Shown piece after piece: positions 42,131 to 50,430 of a DNA stretch of 64,000 bases (position 1 is the stretch's first letter; each line of letters begins with the position of its first letter). The position numbers and the translations under genes were made by a program. The notes beneath the pieces are model-generated. The model was given only the letters and a program-made list of their open reading frames with translations, did not search any database and had not been told where the DNA came from. This stretch comes from Paenibacillus sp. JZ16 (lineage in GTDB: Bacteria; Bacillota; Bacilli; Paenibacillales; Paenibacillaceae): the NCBI RefSeq assembly GCF_015326965.1, contig NZ_CP017659.1, positions 3,370,001 to 3,434,000 of the forward strand, written 5' to 3'.

Positions 42131-42496
42131 ATGAAAAAAACTCTAAGCATTACTGCAGCCCTAGCACTCACCCTGTCTCTGACCGCCGTAGCAAGCGCAG
42201 ACCCGATTAACGGGACGGTATCCGAAACTTCAGGGACGGTAACTGAAACTTCAGGACCGGCTCCAATCTCGACGACAGACCCTATTATCAAACCGGAAGA
42301 AGTCGTGTTGGTGCCTACACCTATGATCGAGATTGCGGAAAGAACTTACTTCTATAACGCTCCAAACGGCGAAAAGCTTGGTGCCTTGGCTCCGCAAAAA
42401 ATCGACACAACCGGTAATCGAACGGGTGTCGTGCTTGGCGGGGAATGGGTTGAAGTTTATACATGGCTCGGTAAAGCTTGGATTTATGTAAAGTAA
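42131..42496 (+). CDS. Small secreted protein of unknown function
   Basis: 121 residues with AAGGAGG before the ATG. Signal peptide MKKTLSITAALALTLSLTAVASA, then a short Thr/Ser-rich linker with two tandem units (GTVSETSG, GTVTETSG) and a C-terminal half resembling an SH3-like wall-binding domain (RTYFYNAPNGEKLGALAPQ, GEWVEVYTWLGKAWIYVK). No catalytic motif. Likely secreted or wall-associated. Confidence 0.7.
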   Translation: MKKTLSITAALALTLSLTAVASADPINGTVSETSGTVTETSGPAPISTTDPIIKPEEVVLVPTPMIEIAERTYFYNAPNGEKLGALAPQKIDTTGNRTGVVLGGEWVEVYTWLGKAWIYVK

Positions 42497-42545
42497 TCAG
42501 GTATGACTGCCGGACTTCATGATCCTTCATGTCTCCTTGCAGGTT

Positions 42546-42580
42546 AAATGGCAGGTCAAGATGAACTTGGCCTGCCATTT
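42546..42580 (+). terminator. Bidirectional terminator between the secreted protein and CDF genes
   Basis: AAATGGCAGGTCAAG/CTTGGCCTGCCATTT, 15-bp stem with one G-T pair and a 5-base loop. Confidence 0.85.
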
Positions 42581-42602
42581 GTATTCGTACCGATCGATTT
42601 CC

Positions 42603-43475
42603 CTAGGACGATTCCTTAGGCTCCACGTGAATATGGACGCTCATAATATTGTGAATCCTCTCCATCTGTTCTTCGATACGGTCACTGATCTGATGCCCCT
42701 CCAGAACAGTGATATCCGGGTCCACCTCGATGACAACATCCACCAGCACATGATTGCCGTGAATTCGGGCCTTCATGTCCTTAATCCCCTCGACGCCGGG
42801 CGTACGGGCAATCGTACTACGCAAGTCCGACAAACGATTCTCATCAAAACCGTCCGTCAGACTATAGGTGCAATCCCTGAATATATCCCAAGCCGTTTTG
42901 CAAATAATGACACCGACCGCTACCGCCGCTACGGTATCCAGCCAGGGCAGTCCGAATTGTGCGCCAATAATACCTACAGCTGCCCCCACACTGACGAGTG
43001 CATCCGATAAATTATCCTTGGCTGCGGCCATAAGTGCCTGGTTATCGATTCGCCGTGCGAGATTCCGATTGTACCGGTATACGCCAAGCATCGCAACGGC
43101 ACAGACGCCGGCTACGGCGGCTGACCATAAATTCGGAATTTCCTTGGAACCTTCAAAAAATGAACGAACGGCTTCAACCAGCACTTGGATGCCAACGACC
43201 GCCATGATAAATGAAGCAACCAAAGCCGCAATCGTCTCCGCCCTTAAGTGTCCGTACGCATGATCGGAATCCGGCGGTTTCTGGGAAATTCGCAATCCGA
43301 TCAATACGGCGAGCGATGCCACGATGTCCGTCAGGTTGTTAAAACCGTCGGCAAGCAAAGCACTGGATGCGAATAAGTATCCACAAAATATTTTAAACGA
43401 GGACAACACGAGGTAGGCGGCAATGCTGATCCAGGCCCCGCGTTCCCCTTGTTTGATATTATCATAGGCATTCAC
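42603..43475 (-). CDS. Cation diffusion facilitator, probably manganese exporter
   Basis: 290 residues from GTG with AAAGGAGAG upstream. Six membrane helices and the C-terminal cytosolic metal-binding domain (VDVVIEVDPDITVLEGHQISDRIEEQ). The transport site reads N46-N-L-T-D50 in helix 2 (ADGFNNLTD) and D154-NLS-D158 in helix 5. Zinc transporters have HxxxD at these places; N/DxxxD with DxxxD is the pattern of manganese exporters such as MntE and B. subtilis MneP and MneS. Mn2+ efflux is therefore inferred. Confidence 0.85.
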   Translation of the reverse strand: MNAYDNIKQGERGAWISIAAYLVLSSFKIFCGYLFASSALLADGFNNLTDIVASLAVLIGLRISQKPPDSDHAYGHLRAETIAALVASFIMAVVGIQVLVEAVRSFFEGSKEIPNLWSAAVAGVCAVAMLGVYRYNRNLARRIDNQALMAAAKDNLSDALVSVGAAVGIIGAQFGLPWLDTVAAVAVGVIICKTAWDIFRDCTYSLTDGFDENRLSDLRSTIARTPGVEGIKDMKARIHGNHVLVDVVIEVDPDITVLEGHQISDRIEEQMERIHNIMSVHIHVEPKESS

Positions 43476-43700
43476 TTTATAACGTCTCTCCTTTGCTTGG
43501 CTTTCGCAGCCGTCAAGCGATATCCATCATTATCCATATTTAATCCTAGCAAAGGTCATTCGTGTGGGTCTAGAGAAACATAATTGCTTCGGTCAAAGAA
43601 CCATGGACGTAGAAAATGGTATTAATCATTGTTACCCTTGCCGGGCGATTTAAAAACGAATAAAATGAGGACAAGCGAACACGAAGAGGAGGGTGATACT

Positions 43701-43889
43701 ATGCCCGAGAATAATGAATCACGTAAAGTGAATTTAGCCGATGCAATCCGGCAAAAGCTGGAACAGAAAAAACAGCAGAATGCGTCCGCGAATAAGCCCG
43801 GACAATTCCAAGCCGGTTCAGCGCAAAAAATGAAAAGCCAAAACAACAAAAAACCAAACAACCAGCGTCGTCGTACCGGCGGTTCGTAG
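43701..43889 (+). CDS. Small basic hydrophilic protein of unknown function
   Basis: 62 residues from the ATG at 43701, where GGAGGGTGATACT is a clear ribosome site. Rich in Gln, Asn and Lys (RQKLEQKKQQNASANKPGQFQ) with a basic tail (QRRRTGGS). Probably unstructured or nucleic-acid associated. A terminator lies 26 bases after the stop, so this is a real unit. Confidence 0.65.
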   Translation: MPENNESRKVNLADAIRQKLEQKKQQNASANKPGQFQAGSAQKMKSQNNKKPNNQRRRTGGS

Positions 43890-43914
43890 AAGAGCCAGTA
43901 TCGTGCTTAACGCA

Positions 43915-43958
43915 AAAAATGCTGCACCTCCCATACTTGGAAGGTGCAGCATTTTTTT
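43915..43958 (+). terminator. Terminator of the small basic protein gene
   Basis: AATGCTGCACCT/AGGTGCAGCATT plus extension and a 7-base T run. Confidence 0.9.
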
Positions 43959-44014
43959 AATGGATCGGACGAGGTGAAAGCTCACGCCCTCATCCTTCGC
44001 CATATCCTATTTTC

Positions 44015-45640
44015 TTAAGCTTCAACCGGGTACATGCTATCCCGAAGTCCCTTGATCTCTTCACTCTCAAGATACTCGTCATAACTCATACTGCGGTCGA
44101 TGATGCCATTAGGCGTAATCTCGATAATTCGGTTGGCAATCGTCTGAATGAACTGATGGTCATGCGAGGTGAACAGAATCGTTCCGTCGAAATCGATCAG
44201 ACCATTGTTGAGTGCCGTAATGGATTCGAGATCCAAGTGGTTCGTCGGCTCATCGAAGATCAGCACGTTCGCGCCGTTCAGCATCATTTTGGCCAGCATG
44301 CAGCGAACCTTCTCGCCCCCGGACAGTACGCTTGCTTTCTTCAGCGCTTCCTCGCCCGAGAACAGCATGCGGCCAAGGAATCCGCGCAAGAATGTCTCAT
44401 CTTGATCCTTGGAATATTGGCGCAGCCATTCCACGAGGTTGATATCAACACCGTCAAAATAGGCAGAGTTGTCTTTTGGGAAATACGCCTGGGTTGTTGT
44501 TACCCCCCAGCTGTATTCACCGGCATCCGCCTCGGTTTCACCGGTTATGATCTGGAACAGCGTCGTTTTCGGCATCCCGTTCGGTCCAACAAATGCGATT
44601 TTGTCGCCTTTGTTTACAACAAAGCTGACATTATCCAGCACTTTTTCCCCATCCATCGACTTGGTGATGCCATCAATCGTAAGCAGCTGCTTGCCCGCCT
44701 CGCGTTCAGGTTTGAAATGAAGAAACGGATATTTACGGTTCGAAGGACGTAGATCCTCCAACGTAATTTTGTCGAGCTGTTTCTTACGGGAAGTCGCCTG
44801 CTTCGATTTGGAAGCATTCGCCGAGAAGCGCTGAATAAATGCCTGCAATTCCTTGATCTTCTCTTCCTTCTTCTTGTTGGCATCCCGCTGAAGTTCAAGC
44901 GCCAGCTTGCTGGATTCATACCAGAAGTCGTAGTTGCCGACATACAGCTGAATTTTACCGAAATCGATATCCGCAATATGCGTACACACCTTGTTCAGGA
45001 AGTGACGGTCATGGGATACCACAATAACGGTGCCTTCATAATCCATAAGGAAGTTCTCAAGCCACTGAATCGATTCCAAGTCCAAGTGGTTGGTAGGCTC
45101 ATCCAGCAGCAGGTTATGCGGACGGCCAAACAAGGCCTGCGCCAAGAGAACGCGTACCTTCTCGTTACCGCTCAGCTCAGACATCTTCTTATCGTGCAGC
45201 TCACGTGGAATGCCGAGACCGATCAGGAGCGCTGCCGCATCCGGCTCTGCATCCCATCCGTTCAGCTCTGCGAATTCGCCTTCCAGCTCACCCGCACGCA
45301 TGCCGTCTTCTTCGGAGAAATCGGATTTCGCATACAGCGCATCCTTCTCTTTCATGATGTTGTACAGCCGGGCATGACCCATTATAACCGTCTCCAGGAC
45401 GGGATACTGATCGTATTCATAGTGGTTCTGCTTCAGAACCGCCATCCGCTCATTCGGTGTCATATGAACCTCGCCTTGGTTCGGTTCAATCTCACCGGAG
45501 AGGATTTTCAGAAATGTAGACTTACCCGCCCCGTTGGCGCCGATGAGACCGTAGCAGTTGCCCGGGGTGAATTTTATATTGACATCTTCAAATAGTGCTC
45601 GTTTGCCATAGCGGAGCGTTACGCCGCTTGTACTGATCAT
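44015..45640 (-). CDS. ykpA: ABC-F ATPase, YkpA/YbiT-like, with an abnormal second P-loop
   Basis: 541 residues, two ABC cassettes and no membrane segment. First: Walker A GANGAGKSTF, signature LSGNEKVRVLLAQALFG, Walker B LLLDEPTNHLDLESI. Second: Walker A reads GPNGMPKTTLF, signature LSGGEKVRCML, Walker B LIFDEPTNHLDLES. The linker between them carries the ABC-F helices (RDANKKKEEKIKELQAFIQRFSANASKSKQATSRKKQL). ABC-F proteins act on the ribosome in translation or antibiotic resistance; this group is housekeeping rather than a known resistance type. Good promoter upstream. Confidence 0.88.
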   Translation of the reverse strand: MISTSGVTLRYGKRALFEDVNIKFTPGNCYGLIGANGAGKSTFLKILSGEIEPNQGEVHMTPNERMAVLKQNHYEYDQYPVLETVIMGHARLYNIMKEKDALYAKSDFSEEDGMRAGELEGEFAELNGWDAEPDAAALLIGLGIPRELHDKKMSELSGNEKVRVLLAQALFGRPHNLLLDEPTNHLDLESIQWLENFLMDYEGTVIVVSHDRHFLNKVCTHIADIDFGKIQLYVGNYDFWYESSKLALELQRDANKKKEEKIKELQAFIQRFSANASKSKQATSRKKQLDKITLEDLRPSNRKYPFLHFKPEREAGKQLLTIDGITKSMDGEKVLDNVSFVVNKGDKIAFVGPNGMPKTTLFQIITGETEADAGEYSWGVTTTQAYFPKDNSAYFDGVDINLVEWLRQYSKDQDETFLRGFLGRMLFSGEEALKKASVLSGGEKVRCMLAKMMLNGANVLIFDEPTNHLDLESITALNNGLIDFDGTILFTSHDHQFIQTIANRIIEITPNGIIDRSMSYDEYLESEEIKGLRDSMYPVEA

Positions 45641-45678
45641 TAAGCATTACCATCCTTTATCACTATTGGTTTCAGCAC

Positions 45679-45707
45679 ATTATAGCATAAGTACGACGGT
45701 TATCGAA
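45679..45707 (-). promoter_or_regulatory. Sigma-A promoter of the ABC-F gene
   Basis: TTCGAT (45702-45707), 17 bases, TATAAT (45679-45684) with TG one base before the -10. Transcription would start about 30 bases before the ATG at 45640. Confidence 0.7.
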
Positions 45708-45793
45708 GCTTCTGGATGATATAAAACGGTTTTAAACAAATATCACCTCCTGCATGCACCTTTTTCTCTAGTACACGAATGCCGACGATCGAG

Positions 45794-45829
45794 GCCTCTT
45801 TTTCTAGTTTAATAGAAAAAGAGGCTTTT
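45794..45829 (+). terminator. Terminator-like inverted repeat
   Basis: GCCTCTTTTTCT/AGAAAAAGAGGC, perfect 12-bp stem with an 8-base loop and a short T run after it. It lies between the divergent ABC-F and DUF1259 promoters, where no upstream plus-strand gene ends; it may be read as part of the DUF1259 leader. Confidence 0.45.
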
Positions 45830-45907
45830 CTATTAATGAAAGAAACCAGTCGGATCAGGTCCCCCTCTCATACGTTATATTATTCTGATATGAAAGGAGG
45901 GGCCATT

Positions 45908-46312
45908 ATGGGCAACAAGCTTTGCAATCGCCTGGCTCGGATCATTGGGGGCACAGGAAGCGTCACCAATGGCGTGTGCGTTGTCTCCACGCTGCGGAGG
46001 CTAAACGTGAAAATATTGGGACGCCGCAGCCGTTCTCCTTTGACACTGCCTTTCGCGTTATCCTTTGAATCCAAAGACTCCCGTGGCCGCACGTTGAATC
46101 TGGGGGAAACCGTTATCCTGGAAAAAGAAATCAATCCGTTTGCGGCGGAACTGCTGAAGCGCGGCATAAAAGTAACCGCCATTCATAACCATTGGCTTTT
46201 CCAGAGCAATCCATTCAAATATATCCACTGGGAATCGATTGACGATCCCGTGCAGTTCGCTGAGAAAAGCGCTGCTGCCGCAAGAGCGGTCGGCATTCTG
46301 CCAAAACGCTAA
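45908..46312 (+). CDS. DUF1259 domain protein
   Basis: 134 residues from the ATG at 45908, with AAAGGAGGGG in front. Single DUF1259 domain: LNLGETVILEKEINPFAAELLKRGIKVTAIHNHWLF and KYIHWESIDDPVQFAEKSAAA are its hallmarks. Actinobacterial members (LppY/LpqO type) are exported; this one shows no signal peptide and has only one copy of the domain. The conserved IHNHW histidines suggest a metal site; role unknown. Confidence 0.8.
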   Translation: MGNKLCNRLARIIGGTGSVTNGVCVVSTLRRLNVKILGRRSRSPLTLPFALSFESKDSRGRTLNLGETVILEKEINPFAAELLKRGIKVTAIHNHWLFQSNPFKYIHWESIDDPVQFAEKSAAAARAVGILPKR

Positions 46313-46335
46313 ACGTTTAGAAGCAACTGAAAATG

Positions 46336-46374
46336 GGCCCGTAAGGTTATGAAAAACCTTTCGGGCCTCTTTTG
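46336..46374 (+). terminator. Terminator of the DUF1259 gene
   Basis: GGCCCGTAAGGTT/AACCTTTCGGGCC stem with a 6-base loop and CTCTTTTGG after it. Confidence 0.8.
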
Positions 46375-46424
46375 GCAGTCTATGGTGTATGGTGCATGTA
46401 ATCCGAATCGCTTGCACATTTCGG

Positions 46425-47456
46425 TTATGATGTCACGCTTCTTCGTTCAGGCTGAACCTTAAAGGTTTCTCCGTACTTTAATACGCGAATTCGCTCCTTG
46501 GCGATCCCCAGCCGCTCACGTTCCGCTTCCATTCGATCCAGCGCTTCTCTGGCCGTATCGTCTGCCAGCTTGAAGGTGCCGTAATGCATCGGAATCATCG
46601 TCTCGGCTTTCACATCCTGGAACGCCTGCAGTGCCTCTTCCGGATTGACGTGCTGCGACGTCATGAACCATTCCGGCTCATATGCCCCGATGGGCATCAG
46701 CGCAAGGTGAATGTTGAAGCGTTCTCCGATCAGCTTAAAGCCCTCGAAATAACCGCTGTCTCCGGCAAAATACAAATTCGGCGGAAGCAGGCGGGTGCCA
46801 TCCTCCGATACAGGTTCGTTATTGCATGATGATTCATCGGAAGAAGCCGAATCCACCTTCGCATCCTGCAGGACAGGCTCCATCACGAACCCTCCCCAAT
46901 GGGATGTATTCGTGTCAAACGGCGTGCGCCGAGTCCAATGCTGTGTCGGCACGAAGGAGAATTTCACGCCCTTGATGGTCGTGGATTCCCACCACTGCAG
47001 TTCAATCACGCGACGAAAGCCTTTGTTGATCATTTTGCGACGCAGACCAACGGGTACAATGATCATGGTGTCCGCACGGTACAGCTTACGGATCGAGGCA
47101 ACATGCATATGGTCATAATGGGAATGCGAGATCAGAATGACATCGATCGGAGGGATCTCATGAATGGGAAGCCCAGGTTCTCCAAGACGCTTATTAAATC
47201 CCATTCTCCGCGCCCATACGGGATCAGTCACGATGTTCAAGCCTTCATATTGGATGAAGAACGTAGCGTGCCCGATCCAGGTAACGGAGGTTTCGTGCCG
47301 GTTGCTATGCAAATACTGAAGATCCGGCGTCAGGTTCGGAATGCAGTAAGAATAATCCTTCTTCTTCTGACGACGTTCGTCGCGCCACTGCTTGAATTGT
47401 TTAAGTGTTTTATCCGTGCTGACGTTATCGATATTGTTATAGCGAATTTTTGGCAT
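46425..47456 (-). CDS. MBL-fold hydrolase, NAPE-PLD-like
   Basis: 343 residues from the ATG at 47456, set by GGAGGAGG. VTWIGHATFFIQYEGLNIVTDPVW, ISHSHYDHM (metal ligands), VPTQHWTRR, LYFAGDSGYF and PMHYGTF are the motifs of the N-acylphosphatidylethanolamine phospholipase D-like subgroup. Substrate unknown. A promoter TTGAGC-N18-TAAAAT lies at 47483-47512. It is transcribed after the cytochrome bd genes but seems to have its own promoter. Confidence 0.85.
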   Translation of the reverse strand: MPKIRYNNIDNVSTDKTLKQFKQWRDERRQKKKDYSYCIPNLTPDLQYLHSNRHETSVTWIGHATFFIQYEGLNIVTDPVWARRMGFNKRLGEPGLPIHEIPPIDVILISHSHYDHMHVASIRKLYRADTMIIVPVGLRRKMINKGFRRVIELQWWESTTIKGVKFSFVPTQHWTRRTPFDTNTSHWGGFVMEPVLQDAKVDSASSDESSCNNEPVSEDGTRLLPPNLYFAGDSGYFEGFKLIGERFNIHLALMPIGAYEPEWFMTSQHVNPEEALQAFQDVKAETMIPMHYGTFKLADDTAREALDRMEAERERLGIAKERIRVLKYGETFKVQPERRSVTS

Positions 47457-47583
47457 GCAGCCTCCTCCTTCCATTACCCTGTATTTTACCCCGTATTGAC
47501 CTCTCCGCTCAACTTTGCGCTTGTTGTTCTTTTTACACCGAACGTTTCGTGGCGAAACAACCCGGAATTGCCTTTATCCAGAA

Positions 47584-47685
47584 TCAATCCGATGGATCTT
47601 TATACTTGACGACGTAGATCGCCATAAAGGCTACAGCAGCCAGTACGGTGAGCAGCGGTGCTATGAAAATGGCGAAGTCCTCCAC
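47584..47685 (-). CDS. cydS: Cytochrome bd oxidase small subunit, CydS-like (33 residues)
   Basis: 33 residues from a GTG five bases after the cydB stop; GGGGTGAGG overlapping the end of cydB is the ribosome site. One membrane helix (FAIFIAPLLTVLAAVAFMAIYVV) and a charged tail (KYKDPSD). Geobacillus bd oxidase carries a third subunit, CydS, also 33 residues with one helix, beside CydA near heme b558. Same length, same topology and same place after cydAB make CydS the likely identity. The gene is too short to appear in most automatic calls. Confidence 0.75.
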   Translation of the reverse strand: MEDFAIFIAPLLTVLAAVAFMAIYVVKYKDPSD

Positions 47686-47690
47686 TTGCC

Positions 47691-48722
47691 TCACCCCTTC
47701 TTCGCGGATTTGCCGCGAATGTAGTTTGCATCGAACAGAAACAATCGCAGCAGCAGGATCAGGGAAGGAAGCAATACGCAGAAACCCAGGATAAATGCGG
47801 TAATCAATGCGATCGCCATCGTATCGTTGGTTATGCTCTCATGAATATGGATGTAATCATAGAGAATATACGGCAGATGCGAGCGTCCATACCCGTACCA
47901 AGCAAAGGCAAATTGGAGCATGACCATAATAAAAGCGATGCCGAGCCGGATTCGCTTCCATACGAGGTAAACCGCAATGACAAAGCAGATGAACGACGCG
48001 ATAAACATCCATGCGATATCCAGCATCTGCCCAAAATGCACCGGATTCTGATGGTTAATCTGGAAAAACGCGAACACCGAAGTCAGGATCGTCGGAGCGC
48101 TCCATCCCAGCGCATAACCCCGGACCACGCCAAACGCTACCGCATCCCCCGCACGATGCGCGTAATAGGACAGGAACATCGCCGAGATGTACAGAACGCT
48201 CACAAGCGCAAGCAGGATGACCGACCACGTGTACGGATTCGTGAAGAACGTATACCAATGAAGCTCTACCTTCCCGTTGTCCATATAGATAATGCCGCCT
48301 TCCGAGATGGCCAATATCGTCGACAACGCTGCAGGGATGAGCAGTCCCGTGGCCCCGTAGAGCCCCATATACACGATATTGTTCCCGGTCTGGCTGCCAT
48401 ACGTGTGATAGGCGTAGTAAGCGCCGCGGATCGCCAGCAGCACAAGGGCCAAGCTGCCCGGCACAAGCAAGGCGGTGCCATAATAATACGCAGCATCCGG
48501 AAAAAATCCGACAAGTCCGACCACAAAAAAGATCAGGAATACGTTGGTTACTTCCCAGACGGGAGATAAATACCGCTGGATGATGTTATGAATCTTGTTC
48601 TCGTGTCCGGTGAGCACGCTGTAATAGCTGAAAAATCCGGCACCAAAATCAATCGAGGCCACCAGCAAATAGCCAAACAGAAATGTCCACAGCACGGTTA
48701 TTGCCACCATTGCATAGCTCAT
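47691..48722 (-). CDS. cydB: Cytochrome bd ubiquinol oxidase subunit II
   Basis: 343 residues, eight membrane helices. Opening AITVLWTFLFGYLLVASIDFGAGFF and the helix 3-4 part YLSPVWEVTNVFLIFFVVGLVGFFP are family features (tryptophan and asparagine of the conserved WEVTN). CydB stabilises CydA and carries no heme of its own in most cases. It overlaps cydA by four bases. Relatives in Firmicutes are the YthB type. Confidence 0.92.
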   Translation of the reverse strand: MSYAMVAITVLWTFLFGYLLVASIDFGAGFFSYYSVLTGHENKIHNIIQRYLSPVWEVTNVFLIFFVVGLVGFFPDAAYYYGTALLVPGSLALVLLAIRGAYYAYHTYGSQTGNNIVYMGLYGATGLLIPAALSTILAISEGGIIYMDNGKVELHWYTFFTNPYTWSVILLALVSVLYISAMFLSYYAHRAGDAVAFGVVRGYALGWSAPTILTSVFAFFQINHQNPVHFGQMLDIAWMFIASFICFVIAVYLVWKRIRLGIAFIMVMLQFAFAWYGYGRSHLPYILYDYIHIHESITNDTMAIALITAFILGFCVLLPSLILLLRLFLFDANYIRGKSAKKG

Positions 48723-50071
48723 TTGCGGTCTCCCCCTTCGATCTCGAGTCCCAGCAGCCGGATTTCCTCTTCCGCGCTTTTATTCCGGAACAATTGGCTT
48801 AACACGCGAATCGCGGATACGGATAGCACCAGATACAGGATTATAAACAGCACCAGCATCCAGCCGACGCTTGTTGAAGTGGTTGCCGCATCCGATACCT
48901 TCATGTATCCCCGCACAATCCACGGCTGCCTTCCGATCTCGGCAAGGAACCAGCCCAGCCATATGGCTGACATCGATAGAGGCCCCAAAGCCAATATACT
49001 AAGCAGCAGCCATTTTGGATAAGGCCTTTTGCCAGGAAGTTTCTTTCGGAACATATACAGGAGCGGAATCAGTACGATCACGGCGCCGCTGGTCACCTTT
49101 AGATCGAAAAAATAATGCACCGACATCGGCGGCCTCTCATTCTCCGGAAACTCATTCAGTCCAATGACCTCCGTGCTGGGACTGTTTCCCGCCAATATGC
49201 TTAGCGCGTACGGAATCTTCAATGCATACTTAATCTCGTTATTCTCATCCAGAAAGCCGCCGTAAATGAGCGGGGCTTGCCTCATCGTTTCAAAATGCCA
49301 CTCGGCCGCCGCCAGCTTCTCGGGCTGGTATTTAGCCAGAAATTTGCCGGAGAAATCTCCAATCATCACGGTGGCCACAGCAAAAACAAAGGTAGACACG
49401 ACGGTGAGCTTCAGCGCTTTCTTAAAGTAGATGTGCTTGCTTCCCCGCAATATACTGAAGGCGGCTATGCTGGCAAGCGCAGCGGCACTGGTCGTAAACG
49501 CTGACGCCAGTACATGGCTCACCTTGGTCGGCGTCGCCGGATTGAACATGGCCACGAACGGATTCACATTCGTAAATACCCCATCCACCAGCTCGAAGCC
49601 CTGAGGCTGATTCATAAACGCATTCATGCTCGTGATAAAGAACGCTGACGCGGAGGAGCCGATCGCCACGGGAATAAGCAGCAGCAAATGGGTCCATTTA
49701 TTTTTGAATCGATCCCATGTATAAAGATAAATGCCTAAAAAGATCGCCTCCACAAAAAAAGCAAAGGTTTCCATGAACAGCGGCAGCGCAATGGCTTTAC
49801 CAGCGACGCGCATAAAGGTGGGCCATAACAAGCTGAGCTGCAGGCCGATGGCGGTACCTGTCACGACGCCGACGGCCACCGTAATCACATATCCCCGCGC
49901 CCATCGCCGGGCAAGCAGCGTATAATGGTTGTCCCCTGTCCGAATCCCCCTCCATTCCGCCAGAGCCAACATAATCGGAATCCCAACGCCGATGGTTGCC
50001 AGAACAATATGCACAAACAGGGTCAAGCCGGTCAGGATCCGGCTCATCAGTACGGGATCCAGTGAAGACAT
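48719..50071 (-). CDS. cydA: Cytochrome bd ubiquinol oxidase subunit I
   Basis: 450 residues from the ATG at 50071 (GAGGAGTG upstream; a GTG three codons earlier is possible). Nine membrane helices. Heme ligand candidates: the early His in LTLFVHIVLATIGVG, the His in KVSHVLASAF and the Met region further on; GRQPW in AEIGRQPWIVRGYMK marks the family. The Q loop between helices 6 and 7 is the short type seen in YthA and CIO-like oxidases. It oxidises quinol and reduces oxygen to water. First large gene of the operon 36-residue peptide, cydA, cydB, cydS. Confidence 0.93.
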   Translation of the reverse strand: MSSLDPVLMSRILTGLTLFVHIVLATIGVGIPIMLALAEWRGIRTGDNHYTLLARRWARGYVITVAVGVVTGTAIGLQLSLLWPTFMRVAGKAIALPLFMETFAFFVEAIFLGIYLYTWDRFKNKWTHLLLLIPVAIGSSASAFFITSMNAFMNQPQGFELVDGVFTNVNPFVAMFNPATPTKVSHVLASAFTTSAAALASIAAFSILRGSKHIYFKKALKLTVVSTFVFAVATVMIGDFSGKFLAKYQPEKLAAAEWHFETMRQAPLIYGGFLDENNEIKYALKIPYALSILAGNSPSTEVIGLNEFPENERPPMSVHYFFDLKVTSGAVIVLIPLLYMFRKKLPGKRPYPKWLLLSILALGPLSMSAIWLGWFLAEIGRQPWIVRGYMKVSDAATTSTSVGWMLVLFIILYLVLSVSAIRVLSQLFRNKSAEEEIRLLGLEIEGGDRK

Positions 50072-50092
50072 CAGGTTCACTCCTCGGTTTCG

Positions 50093-50203
50093 TTATCCAA
50101 AATGTTCCATATAACGCAGATACCCTTTCACCGCGCCGTATAGCATAATGGCCGCAACAATAAAGCATAGAATCGCAAGCTTTCGCTCCTGCTTCCTGTG
50201 CAT
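50093..50203 (-). CDS. 36-residue membrane peptide encoded just before cydA
   Basis: 36 residues from the ATG at 50203; AAGGAGG lies 12 bases before, slightly far. A basic start (MHRKQERK), one membrane helix (LAILCFIVAAIMLYGAV) and a basic/aromatic end (KGYLRYMEHFG). The stop is 12 bases before cydA's upstream GTG. Size and place resemble accessory peptides of bd oxidases, but the sequence does not match CydX or CydS. I do not know its function. Confidence 0.5.
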   Translation of the reverse strand: MHRKQERKLAILCFIVAAIMLYGAVKGYLRYMEHFG

Positions 50204-50430
50204 CCGTTAGCCTAGCCTCCTTTAAGTATTTCAGTCCATCTGCAAGAGTGCGGCCATCTAACATGTGATTCTTTGAAAACCTAAATGCTTTACAATCCCA
50301 TCATTATCAGTTTTACAAACCTTTCCTCTTTTTATCCAAAGTCCGGTCATTTTGTTTGAATCCTTGCCATGATGTTTTTTCCGGCATGGAAAAGAGGTAC
50401 AATAAGAGGATAAGGAGGCGAGATAAACCC

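Noticed and set aside
45681..45739. A 19-codon ORF (TTG start) with a perfect AGGAGGTGAT upstream of the ABC-F gene, like an attenuation leader peptide
   Set aside because: The best promoter for the ABC-F gene (TTCGAT-N17-TATAAT, extended -10) lies inside this ORF, so its transcript would not contain the ORF or its ribosome site.
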